Source: Crassaminicella thermophila (GTDB lineage Bacteria > Bacillota > Clostridia > Peptostreptococcales > Thermotaleaceae). From it: a stretch of DNA of 36,627 bases. Location of the stretch: positions 1 through 36,627 of the forward strand of contig NZ_CP042244.1 in NCBI RefSeq assembly GCF_008152325.1, in the 5' to 3' direction. Below are positions 8,509 to 17,692 of this stretch, one piece after another; positions within the stretch are counted from its first letter, which is position 1; each line of letters opens with the position of its first letter. The notes below the pieces were generated by a model, which saw nothing but the letters and a program-made list of their open reading frames with translations, had not been told where the DNA came from and did no database searches. Made by a program: the position numbers and the translations under genes.

Positions 8509-9564
8509 ATGGGATTACCACAAATAAATATTGAATTTAGTGGTAAAGCAGTATCGGCAGTAGAAAGAAGTGCTAGAGGAATAGTAGCACTAATTTTAAA
8601 AGATGATACTGGAACATTTGATACAAAGGAATATACAAGTGTTGATGAAATAGAAACAACGGATTGGACTGCTGATAATTTAGATTATATTAAAAAGACT
8701 TTCATGGGTACACCTAGCAAGGTTATATGTGAAAGGTTAGATACTACAGCTACAGATTATAACGCTGCACTTACTAGACTTGAGTCTAAAAAATGGAATT
8801 ACCTTGCTATACCAAGTTTAACAAATGCAACTGATATTGTAACTTGGATAAAAGGGAAAAGAGATAATGATAAAAAGACTTTTAAAGCTGTACTTCCTAA
8901 TGCATCAACCGCTGACCATGAAGGCATAATTAACTTCACTACTGTCGATATAAAAACAGCTGATAAAAAATATACAACAGCTGAATATTGTTGCAGAATA
9001 GCTGGGATTTTAGCAGGATTACCTTTCAATAGGTCAGCAACTTATTATGTTCTTCCAGAAGTAGAAAACATTACTGAAAGTGCTACTCCTGATGCAGATA
9101 TAGATAATGGACAGCTTATTTTAGTTAATGATGGAGAAAAAATCAAGATAGGTAGAGGAGTTAACTCTCTTGTATCCACTACTACAGAAAAGACAGAAGA
9201 CTTTAAGAAAATCAAGATTATAGAGATTATGGATATGATAAAAGACGATATAAGAGATACATTTAATGACCACTATGTTGGGAAAGTACCGAATATTTAT
9301 GACAACCAGGTGCTATTTTTTACTTCTGTGAATGCATATTTTAAAGGTCTTGCTGGAGATGAAATTTTAGATCCAAACTTCCCTAACAAAGCAGATGTAG
9401 ATGTTGAAGCTCAGAGACTTGCTTGGGAGAGCATAGGAACTGATACAAGTACATTAAATGACCAGCAAGTAAAAGAAAAATCTTTTAGAAGTAACGTCTA
9501 TGCAAAGGCAAGCATTAAGATTGTAGACGCTATGGAAGATTTAGAATTTAGCATTTTAATATAG
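8509..9564 (+). CDS. Contractile tail sheath protein (XkdK-like)
   Basis: At 351 aa this matches the short sheath proteins of PBSX-type phages. Marks are an N-terminal MGLPQINIEFSGKAVSAVE, the central VNSLVSTTTEKTEDFKKIKI, and the C-terminal KASIKIVDAMEDLEFSI. It wraps the tail tube and contracts on infection, which identifies the phage as a myovirus. AAGGAGG with an 8-nt spacer selects the ATG at 8509 over an out-of-frame ATG at 8505. Confidence 0.92.
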   Translation: MGLPQINIEFSGKAVSAVERSARGIVALILKDDTGTFDTKEYTSVDEIETTDWTADNLDYIKKTFMGTPSKVICERLDTTATDYNAALTRLESKKWNYLAIPSLTNATDIVTWIKGKRDNDKKTFKAVLPNASTADHEGIINFTTVDIKTADKKYTTAEYCCRIAGILAGLPFNRSATYYVLPEVENITESATPDADIDNGQLILVNDGEKIKIGRGVNSLVSTTTEKTEDFKKIKIIEIMDMIKDDIRDTFNDHYVGKVPNIYDNQVLFFTSVNAYFKGLAGDEILDPNFPNKADVDVEAQRLAWESIGTDTSTLNDQQVKEKSFRSNVYAKASIKIVDAMEDLEFSILI

Positions 9565-9579
9565 TTAGGAGGTATATGA

Positions 9580-10017
9580 ATGACCAAAATACCAAGTAAT
9601 AGGCGAATTAATGGCACTTTTGGAGCTGTATGGCTTGATGGTGAAAAGCTTGCAGATGTAGATAGTTTTGAAGCGAAAGTAACTATAAATTATGAAGATG
9701 TAAATATGGCAGAAGACCTTGCAACACATAAAAAAATGACTGGTTGGTCTGGGGAAGGAACACTTACACTTAAAAAAGTTTATAGTACAGGAGCTAACCT
9801 ATTAGGAGAAAAATTAAAAGAAGGGAAAATGCCAACTTTCACTATAGTAGGTAAACTAGCTGATCCTGATGCATACGGAAGTGAAAGAGTAGCATTAAAT
9901 GAAGTTACGTTTAATGAATTTACTTTAATGAAATTTGAACAAAAAACGCCTGGTACAGAAGAACTACCTTTTGCTTTTGCTGATTATGATTTAGTGGATT
10001 TGATTGAAAGGGGATAG
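9580..10017 (+). CDS. Tail tube protein (XkdM-like)
   Basis: The 145-aa protein has the XkdM/DUF2001 marks NRRINGTFGAVWLDGEKLAD, MTGWSGEGTLTLKKVYS and NEVTFNEFTLMKFEQKTPG. It polymerises into the inner tube of the tail. AGGAGGTATATGA precedes the ATG. The order sheath, tube, chaperone, tape measure is the standard myophage order. Confidence 0.92.
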   Translation: MTKIPSNRRINGTFGAVWLDGEKLADVDSFEAKVTINYEDVNMAEDLATHKKMTGWSGEGTLTLKKVYSTGANLLGEKLKEGKMPTFTIVGKLADPDAYGSERVALNEVTFNEFTLMKFEQKTPGTEELPFAFADYDLVDLIERG

Positions 10018-10023
10018 TAAGAC

Positions 10024-10416
10024 ATGGCTAAAAAACTAACTTTAAATGACCTTATACAACAAAAAGAAAAATATCAAGTAAAAAATGATGTTAGAGAAGA
10101 TATAGCAATAGAAAGAAATGGAGAAGAAATTATCATAACTATAAAAAAACCTAACAGAGCATTATGTTTAGAGTGTATTAGCATGGCACAAGATGGTAAC
10201 CAACAAGAAAAAGCTGATATACACATGGTGTATAACATAGTTGTAGAGCCGAATTTAAAGGATACTAATTTGCACAATGCTTATGGATGTGTAGAGCCAA
10301 CGGATATAGTTGAAAAAATATTTGAACCCGGAGAAATAGCTCAAATAAGTGGTTATGGTATGCAGTTAGCTGGATATGGAAGTGAAATAAAGGCGGTTAA
10401 GGATATAAAAAACTAA
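10024..10416 (+). CDS. Tail assembly chaperone, short form (XkdN-like)
   Basis: The 130-aa zero-frame product (begins MAKKLTLNDLIQQKEKYQVK) resembles XkdN, the gpG-like chaperone that coats the tape measure during tail assembly. Its last codons contain an A AAA AAC slippery heptamer just before the TAA stop, so most ribosomes should end here. The longer form made by frameshifting is listed separately. Confidence 0.88.
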   Translation: MAKKLTLNDLIQQKEKYQVKNDVREDIAIERNGEEIIITIKKPNRALCLECISMAQDGNQQEKADIHMVYNIVVEPNLKDTNLHNAYGCVEPTDIVEKIFEPGEIAQISGYGMQLAGYGSEIKAVKDIKN

Positions 10417-10571
10417 TAAAAAGTGATGGAGAAATGTATTTTCTCCATCATTATTTGCAAAAAGGCTTTAAACTAGAATATTTGCTCAATCTAAAAGCTA
10501 CAGAAAAACTTTTTATGATAGCTAGTATGGAGCAGTATTTTGAGGAAGAAAAGGCAAAGCAACAAAGTTAA
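10024..10571 (+). CDS. Tail assembly chaperone, -1 frameshift long form
   Basis: Joined product of about 182 aa: 130 codons in the first frame, then a shift back by one base at 10407-10413 into a 52-codon extension ending at TAA 10569-10571. The extension reads LIKSDGEMYFLHHYLQKGF and then LEYLLNLKATEKLFMIASM, the typical second part (gpT-like) of myophage tail chaperones. This region lacks its own ribosome site and the frame is open from the slip site to the stop. Confidence 0.88.
10407..10450 (+). promoter_or_regulatory. Programmed -1 frameshift signal
   Basis: The heptamer A AAA AAC (10407-10413) is in the correct phase, followed by the zero-frame TAA. Ten nucleotides later TGATGGAGAAA pairs with TTTCTCCATCA (10424-10434 with 10440-10450; 11 bp, 5-nt loop). 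A slippery site plus a stem-loop at this spacing is the classical stimulator of -1 frameshifting, known in G/GT tail chaperone genes. Confidence 0.88.
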
Positions 10572-10609
10572 AAAAGCTTTAGCCTTTTCTTTTTTAGGTA
10601 GGTGATAGA

Positions 10610-12589
10610 GTGGCTTCTAAAAGTATAAAAGCTATATTAACGCTAAAAGATAAAAACTTTTCTTCAAATATGAAGAAGGCATCTAAAGGCGTAAAAGGTT
10701 TTAATAGAAGGCTTAAATATAGTAGTAATCAAGTTAAAAAGTTTAAAAGGGATGTAGCATACAGTTTTAAAAGTGTTGCTAAAAGTGCTGTGGGTATTGC
10801 AGGAGCCTATCTAGGTTTTAGAGCATTATCAAATGGTATTAGTGAAAGTGTTGAAGCTGCAAAAGCTCAGATAGATGCTGAAACAAAACTACAAGCTGTT
10901 CTTAAAAATACTAAAGGTATTACGGATCAACAAATTGAAGGGCTTAAAAAATATGCTAGTGAACAACAGAATTTAGGAGTAATAGGTGACGAAGTACAAA
11001 TTGCTGGTATTCAACAAATAGGTACTTTTCAACTCCAAGCTGATACTATTAAAAAATTAATTCCAGGAATGAACGATTTACTTGCTCAGCAAAAGGGATT
11101 AAACGCTACACAACAAGATGCTGTAAATATAGGGAATTTAATTGGTAAAGTTATGTCTGGACAAGTTGGAGCATTATCTAGAGTGGGTATTTCATTTACA
11201 AAAGCACAAGAAAAAATATTAAAATATGGAACTGAATCAGAAAAGGCAGCTACACTTGCTGAGGTATTAAAACAAAATGTTGGTGGGGTTAATAAGGCAC
11301 TTGCAGAAACTGACCAAGGTAAGATACAGCAAATGACTAATGCATGGGGAGATTATAAAGAAGAAATAGGGAAAAAGATACTTCCACTACAAGCTCAATT
11401 TGCTGGTTGGTTTGCTAAAAAAATACCTGGAATACAGACGTTTACTTTAAACCTTATTGACAAAACAATTTTAGGAGTAAAAGGGTTTAAAAAAGTTGCT
11501 ATTAGTGTATGGATAAAAGTTAAAAAAGTTATTAAAGATAATAAACCTGTAATAGATAATATTAAGAATGGTATCAAATCCTTAGGCGATAAGGTTTTAT
11601 TAATAAAAAACTGGTTTGTAGATGCATTTCAAAATATAAAAGCAAAAATTGAAGAAAACAAGCCTGCTATTGAAGGTGTAAAAGGTGTATTAGCAGATTT
11701 AGGAAATAAAGCTTTAGCAATGAAAGACTGGCTAGTTGACACTTTTGAAAGTGCAAAACCTTCTTTAAATTGGATAAAAGATGAAGGGCTACCATTAGTA
11801 GTTGATGGAGTAGCAGGAGTAATTGATAAAGCAACTGAATTATATAATTTTATTAACGACAATTGGTCTACAATTGAACCGATAATATTGGGGGTAGCAG
11901 GAGCAATAACAACGTACAAATTGGCAGTACTAACTACTACTGCAGTAACCAAAGGAGCAATTTTAGTTACGAAAGGTCTTACATTAGCTCAAGGAGCTCT
12001 TAATACAGTTATGAATTTAAGTCCTTTAGCAAAATGGTCTATTATAATAGGAGCTGCTATTGCAGCTGGTGTTTACTTGTATAAGAATTGGGATACTATT
12101 AAGGCTAAAGCTGGAGAATTGTGGGAAGGAATAAAATCGGCATTTGAACCTTTAGGGGAATTTTTTAATGGAGTATGGGAAGGTGTAAAAACAGGCTTTA
12201 AAGCATTTATTAACTTTTTTATAGATGGTATTAATACAGTAATAGGTGGAGTAAATTCTATTAAAGTAAAGGTTCCTGATTGGGTTCCAAGATGGGGTGG
12301 AAAAGAATGGGGAATAAATATCCCTAAAATACCTGAATTTGCACTTGGTACAAGTTATTTCAAAGGTGGATTAGCACGCATTAATGAACGTGGTGGAGAA
12401 ATAGTTAATCTACCTAATGGATCACAAGTTATTCCAGCTGATAAATCAGAAAAAATAATTAATAGAGATAATTCAAAAATTGAAGTGAATGTAATTATAA
12501 AAGGTAATGTAATAGGGAATGAAGAATATGCTGAATATATAGCAAATGAAATAATTAAAAAAACAAAACTAGCACTAGCAAATGGTTAG
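10610..12589 (+). CDS. Tape measure protein
   Basis: This 659-aa protein sets tail length and carries hydrophobic segments for DNA entry. The GTG start follows AGGTAGGTGAT. The N-terminal 60 residues are basic. Residues 424-446 and 471-490 are hydrophobic (for example WSIIIGAAIAAGVYLY). Residues 307-345 and 346-383 are a tandem repeat of about 39 residues (NKPVIDNIKNGIKSLGDKV versus NKPAIEGVKGVLADLGNKA). The C-terminal GGEIVNLPNGSQVIPADKS pattern is common in tape measures. At 659 aa it is short for a myophage and predicts a tail near 100 nm by the usual rule. A7 runs in it are intact. Confidence 0.9.
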   Translation: MASKSIKAILTLKDKNFSSNMKKASKGVKGFNRRLKYSSNQVKKFKRDVAYSFKSVAKSAVGIAGAYLGFRALSNGISESVEAAKAQIDAETKLQAVLKNTKGITDQQIEGLKKYASEQQNLGVIGDEVQIAGIQQIGTFQLQADTIKKLIPGMNDLLAQQKGLNATQQDAVNIGNLIGKVMSGQVGALSRVGISFTKAQEKILKYGTESEKAATLAEVLKQNVGGVNKALAETDQGKIQQMTNAWGDYKEEIGKKILPLQAQFAGWFAKKIPGIQTFTLNLIDKTILGVKGFKKVAISVWIKVKKVIKDNKPVIDNIKNGIKSLGDKVLLIKNWFVDAFQNIKAKIEENKPAIEGVKGVLADLGNKALAMKDWLVDTFESAKPSLNWIKDEGLPLVVDGVAGVIDKATELYNFINDNWSTIEPIILGVAGAITTYKLAVLTTTAVTKGAILVTKGLTLAQGALNTVMNLSPLAKWSIIIGAAIAAGVYLYKNWDTIKAKAGELWEGIKSAFEPLGEFFNGVWEGVKTGFKAFINFFIDGINTVIGGVNSIKVKVPDWVPRWGGKEWGINIPKIPEFALGTSYFKGGLARINERGGEIVNLPNGSQVIPADKSEKIINRDNSKIEVNVIIKGNVIGNEEYAEYIANEIIKKTKLALANG

Positions 12590-12599
12590 GAGGGATATA

Positions 12600-13013
12600 G
12601 TGGATATATTTTTATCAATAAATAATAGAGAACAGGTAATACAGTTACCAATAATTCCAGAAGAATTTCAAGTGGAATTTAGCAATAATAACGAAACATT
12701 TACCACTATATCTCAAGGAGATTTGAACTTAATAGGAAATAAGGGATTAAAAACTTTAACAATAGAAACCTTTTTCCCTAATAAAGAATATGAATTTGCT
12801 AAAAGTAAAAAAATGACTGGAGATGAATTTGTAGAAAGTATTTTAAACTGGATTGATAGAAAAGTACCTATTCGTATAGTTATAACAAGTAAAGAAGGCA
12901 AAGAAGTTATTAATTTACCAGTAACTATAGATTCATTTAATTATGGATACGATAGAGTTGGAGATGTAAAATATTCCCTCGCTCTTAGAGAATTTAGATT
13001 TGTGGGGGTGTAG
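12600..13013 (+). CDS. Baseplate/tail protein, XkdP-like without LysM
   Basis: The product (137 aa, start GTG at 12600) contains QVIQLPIIPEEFQVEFSNNN and VNLIGNKGLKTL-like segments typical of the N-terminal half of XkdP proteins. XkdP relatives usually end in a LysM domain; none is visible here. The start is placed at 12600 because AGGAGG (12588-12593) lies 6 nt before it; an upstream in-frame ATG at 12582 overlaps the tape measure end and lies before that ribosome site. Confidence 0.75.
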   Translation: MDIFLSINNREQVIQLPIIPEEFQVEFSNNNETFTTISQGDLNLIGNKGLKTLTIETFFPNKEYEFAKSKKMTGDEFVESILNWIDRKVPIRIVITSKEGKEVINLPVTIDSFNYGYDRVGDVKYSLALREFRFVGV

Positions 13014-13016
13014 AAG

Positions 13017-13982
13017 GTGCATGAGTTAATAGTATATAGCTTTACAGGGCAACAAAGAAATATAAGCTCTATTATAGGAACTTTAAGCTGGTTCAGCAGC
13101 GAAGATACCTTAGGGGTACAATTAAATTTTGAAACACCTTATTCTGATGTAACAAAAATCGGACAAATGGTAGTTTTAAGAAACAATGGGAAGGAAATTT
13201 TTAGAGGGATTATAGTTGCTGAAGAAATAAATAGGAAGTTTTCAAGAAGTTACATAGCTTTTGATTATGCATTTTATCTTAATAAATCTAAAGGAATATA
13301 TCAGTTTAATAAAATACAGGCATCTAAGGCAATTACTCAGCTACTTAATGATTTTAATGTGCCTATAGGAAATATAATTAATATTCCAACCATAATTAAT
13401 CACATATATTATGACAAAGTTATAAGTGATATTATAAAAGACATTCTTCAGCAAGCAACAAATGAAACTGGTCAAAAGTATAGACTAGAAATGAGAGAAG
13501 GAAAATTATATATAGAAAAACAAACTGATTTAGTTATAAATGCAACTTTCAAATTAGCTTCTAATTTAAAAGAAAATAGCATTACTAGTGCAATGAGCAA
13601 CCCTACACGTAGAAGATCTATAGAAGATATGAAAAACAGCATAATGATAGTAGTAAATAATAAAGACTCGGCTACATTAGTTGGAGAAGCTAAAGATGAA
13701 ACTTCAATAAAACAATATGGACTACTTCAAGAGGTACAAACAATTGACGAAAAAGATATAGTACAGGCTAAAAACATTGCTCAAACTTTACTGAAGGACT
13801 TAAACAAAATATTTGAGGACAACAGCATTGAATGCATCGGCAACGATGATGTAAGAGCAGGAAGAATACTTGAAATTATAGAACCTATAACTGGAATGAA
13901 TGGGCAATATAGAATAATATCTTGTACTCATAATATAAATAATGGTATTCATAAAATGTCACTAGATTTGGGGGTGATATAG
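13017..13982 (+). CDS. Baseplate hub protein (XkdQ-like)
   Basis: The 321-aa protein fits the late-control-D/gp27-like hub of PBSX-type baseplates: VQLNFETPYSD, KIGQMVVLRNNGKEIFRGII, and a C-terminal GRILEIIEPITGMNGQYRI. The hub joins the tail tube to the baseplate. It uses a GTG start after GGGGGTGTAGAA. Its stop overlaps the next GTG start by one base. Confidence 0.85.
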   Translation: MHELIVYSFTGQQRNISSIIGTLSWFSSEDTLGVQLNFETPYSDVTKIGQMVVLRNNGKEIFRGIIVAEEINRKFSRSYIAFDYAFYLNKSKGIYQFNKIQASKAITQLLNDFNVPIGNIINIPTIINHIYYDKVISDIIKDILQQATNETGQKYRLEMREGKLYIEKQTDLVINATFKLASNLKENSITSAMSNPTRRRSIEDMKNSIMIVVNNKDSATLVGEAKDETSIKQYGLLQEVQTIDEKDIVQAKNIAQTLLKDLNKIFEDNSIECIGNDDVRAGRILEIIEPITGMNGQYRIISCTHNINNGIHKMSLDLGVI

Positions 13983-14398
13983 TGGATGGAATAAGTGAAT
14001 TGGCAAAAATGTTAAAAGAGAGGGATAATCAGCCCTATTTAGGCCCACAGATTGGGGAAGTTATTACTCCACCACCAAATATCCAGATTGCTTTAGGTGA
14101 TAAGATTATTCTTACAAAAGAGCATCTTGTTATTGCAGCTCATGTACTAACAGATTATCAAAGAGAAATAAATATTACAGGGGATATACAAACTACAGAA
14201 GAAGGTGGATCTGTTACCCTGCAAGTAAATCCAGCACCTACAACATATACTGTAGTGGATGGAAGTGTAAATGGAAATGTAGTAATCACAGGGACAATAA
14301 AATATACAGACACTTTGAAGAAAGGTGATAAAGTAATACTCATACCTTCAACAGATGAACAAACGTATTTTTTAATCGATAAGGCGGTGATGCTATAA
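13982..14398 (+). CDS. DUF2577 baseplate protein
   Basis: The 138-aa product has the DUF2577 marks MDGISELAKMLKERDN, GEVITPPPNIQIALGDKIIL and a C-terminal KKGDKVILIPSTDEQTYFLI. This family always sits between the XkdQ hub and the DUF2634/XkdS gene. It probably forms an OB-like baseplate part; the exact role is unknown. GTG start, coupled to its upstream gene. Confidence 0.85.
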   Translation: MDGISELAKMLKERDNQPYLGPQIGEVITPPPNIQIALGDKIILTKEHLVIAAHVLTDYQREINITGDIQTTEEGGSVTLQVNPAPTTYTVVDGSVNGNVVITGTIKYTDTLKKGDKVILIPSTDEQTYFLIDKAVML

Positions 14399-14844
14399 TG
14401 CTTCCCGAAATAGCAAACTTAGAAATTAATACTAATCAGACAGAAGAAGTACCAAATCAAGGAACTTCTTTTTTATTTGACTTTAAAATTGGAGACTTTA
14501 TTTTAAAGAATGGAAGATTAGTAAAAGTATCCGATATTGAAGCTTTGAAAATATGGATAGAAAAGTGTTTGAGGACTGAAAAATTCAAATTTAAAGTTTA
14601 CGAAAAGGAAAATAAAGATCTAGAATATGGTGTTACAATAGAGGATCTGATTGTAGGCCATGATTATCCACAAAGCTTTATCGAATCAGAATTAAAAAGA
14701 GAAATAAGCATAGGATTGCTGAAAAATCCAATGATAGCAAGTCTTTCAGAATGGAAGATTGAAAAGAAAAATCCAATCGTTAATGTATCATTCAGAGTAA
14801 ATTTAAAAACAGGTGAAACATTCACCCAGGAGGTGAATTTCTAA
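14398..14844 (+). CDS. DUF2634 / XkdS-like baseplate wedge protein
   Basis: The 148-aa protein shows FLFDFKIGDFILKNGRLVKV, EALKIWIEKCLRTEKFKFKV and IVGHDYPQSFIESELKREI, the pattern of XkdS / gp25-like wedge proteins. It would join the inner baseplate to the sheath. It begins at an ATG overlapping the previous TAA by one base. Confidence 0.85.
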   Translation: MLPEIANLEINTNQTEEVPNQGTSFLFDFKIGDFILKNGRLVKVSDIEALKIWIEKCLRTEKFKFKVYEKENKDLEYGVTIEDLIVGHDYPQSFIESELKREISIGLLKNPMIASLSEWKIEKKNPIVNVSFRVNLKTGETFTQEVNF

Positions 14845-15888
14845 TTGGCAGATACAATAGATGTTATACATGAACGTATGCTTTCGAATATTTCAGATGA
14901 ATACGATAAGACAGAAGGGTCTTTTTTTTATGATGCTACAAAACCTGTTGCGATAGAATTGGAAAAAGCATATAAAGACCAGGAAGAAATACTAGACAAA
15001 GGTTTTGTTGAAACTGCTACTGGTGAATGGTTAGATAAGAAAGTAGCAGAGCAAGGCTTAACAAGAAAACCTGCTACAAAAGCAACTGGATATGTAACTA
15101 TAGAAGGTTCAGAAGGTGCAATTATAAATGCAGGAGATAAGGTAGCAAATGATACAGTAACATATACAATACTTGAATCTAAAACTATAGATAGTACATT
15201 AAAAGCTTCTGTACAAGTTGAATGTGATGAATTTGGAAGCGTAGGGAATGTACCTATAAATGCTATAAAATACTTTCCTGTAACCTTGTCTGGACTTACC
15301 AAAGTCTATAATGAAGAAAAGATTGATAATGGCTATGATGGAGAGACTGACGAAGAATTAAGACAACGATATTATGACAAAGTAAGAACTCCTGCAACTT
15401 CAGGAAATAAATATCACTACAGAAATTGGGCTAAAGAGGTACCAGGCGTAGGAGATGCAAAGGTATTTCCTTTATGGAATGGCCCAGGAACAGTAAAAGT
15501 AGTAATAATTGATAGTAATAAAACTGGAGCTGATAGCCAGCTAGTAACTGATGTATATAATCATATCGAAGAAAATCGACCAATTGGGGCTACAGTTACT
15601 GTTGAGTCAGCTACAGAATTACAAATCAATATTGATGTTACTCTTACAATAGATTCTAACAATTATACTATAGAGCAAGTAAAAAGAAACATAGAAAATG
15701 CTATTACAGAGCATTTAAAAGAAATTGCTTTTAAAGAAAATTATGTGTCTTATGCAAAAATAGGAAGTCTTATATTAAACAGTAATGGAGTGTTAGATTA
15801 TAGTAACTTACTTATAAATAATAATAATTCTAATGTATCAATAAAAGAGACAGAAGTAGCAGTTCTAGGGGTGGTAACAGTTGTCTAA
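14845..15888 (+). CDS. Baseplate J-like protein (XkdT-like)
   Basis: At 347 aa this is a typical gpJ/XkdT wedge protein: TIDVIHERMLSNISDEYDKT, ATGEWLDKKVAEQGL, DGETDEELRQRYYDKVRTPA and NKYHYRNWAKEVPGVGDAKV. It forms the periphery of the baseplate. The start is TTG directly after the DUF2634 stop, with CCAGGAGGTGAATT as ribosome site. A T8 run at 14932-14939 stays in frame. Confidence 0.92.
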   Translation: MADTIDVIHERMLSNISDEYDKTEGSFFYDATKPVAIELEKAYKDQEEILDKGFVETATGEWLDKKVAEQGLTRKPATKATGYVTIEGSEGAIINAGDKVANDTVTYTILESKTIDSTLKASVQVECDEFGSVGNVPINAIKYFPVTLSGLTKVYNEEKIDNGYDGETDEELRQRYYDKVRTPATSGNKYHYRNWAKEVPGVGDAKVFPLWNGPGTVKVVIIDSNKTGADSQLVTDVYNHIEENRPIGATVTVESATELQINIDVTLTIDSNNYTIEQVKRNIENAITEHLKEIAFKENYVSYAKIGSLILNSNGVLDYSNLLINNNNSNVSIKETEVAVLGVVTVV

Positions 15889-16414
15889 GTTAATGCAGTA
15901 TTTACCTAATTATTATAGAACAAGCAAAGTAATGACAAATATTACTGATGTTTATGATATTGAGTTGCAAGAATTTCAGACTAAACTAGATAATACACTT
16001 AATCAATTCTTTGTAGATTTAGCTGATGCTTCATTAGAAAGATGGGAAAAAGAGTTAGGGATATCTGTAAATAAGAACAAAGATATAAAGTATAGAAGAA
16101 GTGTTATAAAATCAAAAATTCGAGGACAAGGTACTATAACCATAAATCTAATTAAAAATGTAGCTGAAAGCTATAGTAATGGAGAGGTTGAAGTTACAGA
16201 GAATAATTCAAACTATTCATTTACTATAACTTTTGTTGGGACAAAAGGAATTCCACCCAATATGGATGATTTAAAAAATGCCATAGAAGATATTAAACCA
16301 GCACATTTAGGATTTACTTTTGAATATACTTACAATACTTATCAGTATTTATCCCAGTTTACCCACGCTGATTTAGCTTTATATACTCATATTGATTTAA
16401 GAGAGGTGATATAA
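15881..16414 (+). CDS. DUF2313 / XkdU-like baseplate protein
   Basis: This 177-aa protein has MSKLMQYLPNYYRTSKVM, LERWEKELGI and RRSVIKSKIRGQGTITINLI, characteristic of XkdU/gpI-like (DUF2313) proteins that link baseplate J to the tail fibre. TTG start after CTAGGGGTGG, overlapping the J gene by 8 bases. Confidence 0.88.
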   Translation: MSKLMQYLPNYYRTSKVMTNITDVYDIELQEFQTKLDNTLNQFFVDLADASLERWEKELGISVNKNKDIKYRRSVIKSKIRGQGTITINLIKNVAESYSNGEVEVTENNSNYSFTITFVGTKGIPPNMDDLKNAIEDIKPAHLGFTFEYTYNTYQYLSQFTHADLALYTHIDLREVI

Positions 16415-17359
16415 TTGCCTGATTATACTGAAAATTATAACTTAAAGAAACCTTTAGCAAATGAAAATTACAATATTGAAGATTTTAATACTAATGCTGA
16501 TATTATTGATGCTGAATTAAAAAATGTTAACGATAAAATAAGTGAAATAAGAAATGATATTAATAATTTAGATATACCAGTAACATCAGTAAATAACAAA
16601 ACTGGAGATATAGTTTTGACTGCTGCTGATGTAGGAGCAGAAACTCCTTCTGGAGCTCAAGCAAAAGCTAATGTGGCAGAACAAAATGCAAAGAATTATG
16701 CGGATAGCATAAAGCCGACAAAATTAAGTCAGTTAAGTAATGATGTAGGCTATATAACAGCACAAAGAGCCGTAAGTGATAGTGTAACCAGTACAAGTTC
16801 GACTGTTGCAGCAAGTAGTAAAGCAGTTAAAACCGCATATGACAAAGCAAATGATGCATACAGTAAAGTTACATCTGCTACTTATGTTAGAGATAGAGTT
16901 AAAGCGGTAGATGGTCATGGTAGTGGTTTAGACGCTGACTTACTAGATGGATGGCATAGAGACTCTATAAGAGATTGGAATAATCTATTGAACAAACCAT
17001 CTTCGCTCCCTGCTAATGGCGGAAATGCTGATAGTGTAGATGGTATACATTTTCGAGAGTATAATGGAAAATTACAATATTATTATGGAGGAGTGTGGAA
17101 AGACGTTATGGTAAGTCCAATTAAGAGTATACAAAGAGGAACAGCTACTGGAGGAAATTATACTAATAATGATATACCAATTAATACAGTAAATCCAGAA
17201 AAATGCGTTGTAATTTTAAATGGTGATTGGAGCCATAGCAGTGGTGGTTTTAATACAAATCCATATCTTTACTCTATTACGGCAACAACTTTAAAGATAC
17301 GTGGCGATTCGTATAGTTATACAAGAACATATAGCTGGCAAGTAATAGAATATAATTAG
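16415..17359 (+). CDS. Tail fibre protein
   Basis: The 314-aa product starts with PDYTENYNLKKPLANENYNI, the common phage fibre N-terminus that docks on the baseplate. It then has SVNNKTGDIVLTAADVGA, a repeat-like region (SSTVAASSKAVKTAYDKAND) and fibre motifs LDADLLDGWHRDSI and NADSVDGIHFREY. The C-terminal part (from about residue 225) probably forms the receptor-binding tip. TTG start directly after the XkdU stop. Confidence 0.85.
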   Translation: MPDYTENYNLKKPLANENYNIEDFNTNADIIDAELKNVNDKISEIRNDINNLDIPVTSVNNKTGDIVLTAADVGAETPSGAQAKANVAEQNAKNYADSIKPTKLSQLSNDVGYITAQRAVSDSVTSTSSTVAASSKAVKTAYDKANDAYSKVTSATYVRDRVKAVDGHGSGLDADLLDGWHRDSIRDWNNLLNKPSSLPANGGNADSVDGIHFREYNGKLQYYYGGVWKDVMVSPIKSIQRGTATGGNYTNNDIPINTVNPEKCVVILNGDWSHSSGGFNTNPYLYSITATTLKIRGDSYSYTRTYSWQVIEYN

Positions 17360-17373
17360 GAGGTAAAATAATA

Positions 17374-17691
17374 ATGGGAAGTTTTTATTATGCACAATTA
17401 AATGAAGAAAATATTGTCATTGGTATTTCAGAGCTTTCAGGAGAAGTAAGTAATGAAAAATTAATAAGAATCGACAATTTCAATGAAAACTTATTAGGCA
17501 AAAAATATGAAAATGGAGAATTTATAGAAGTACCTAAAACAGAAGAAGAATTGAAAGAAGAAAAATTACAAGAGTTGAAACAAAAGTATTTGACGTTTAT
17601 AAAAGAAGCAGATTTGTTAGGAGATACAGCCGAAAAGGAAAGACTGCAGCAAGAGTATTTGCAGAAAAAAGCAGAAATTGAAAATGCATAG
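17374..17691 (+). CDS. Tail fibre accessory protein (XkdW-like), tentative
   Basis: The 105-aa protein has an N-terminal beta-like part (MGSFYYAQLNEENIVIGISE) and a C-terminal Glu/Lys coiled coil (TEEELKEEKLQELKQKYL). Small genes of this type follow the fibre in PBSX-like phages and may help fibre assembly. AGGAGGTAAAATAATA precedes the ATG. Function inferred from position only. Confidence 0.6.
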   Translation: MGSFYYAQLNEENIVIGISELSGEVSNEKLIRIDNFNENLLGKKYENGEFIEVPKTEEELKEEKLQELKQKYLTFIKEADLLGDTAEKERLQQEYLQKKAEIENA

Positions 17692-17692
17692 T

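Noticed and set aside
10569-10605. Terminator-like A/T stretch between chaperone extension and tape measure
   Set aside because: The possible stem (AAAAGC/GCCTTTT) has a mismatch and only A-T pairs otherwise; not strong enough to call.
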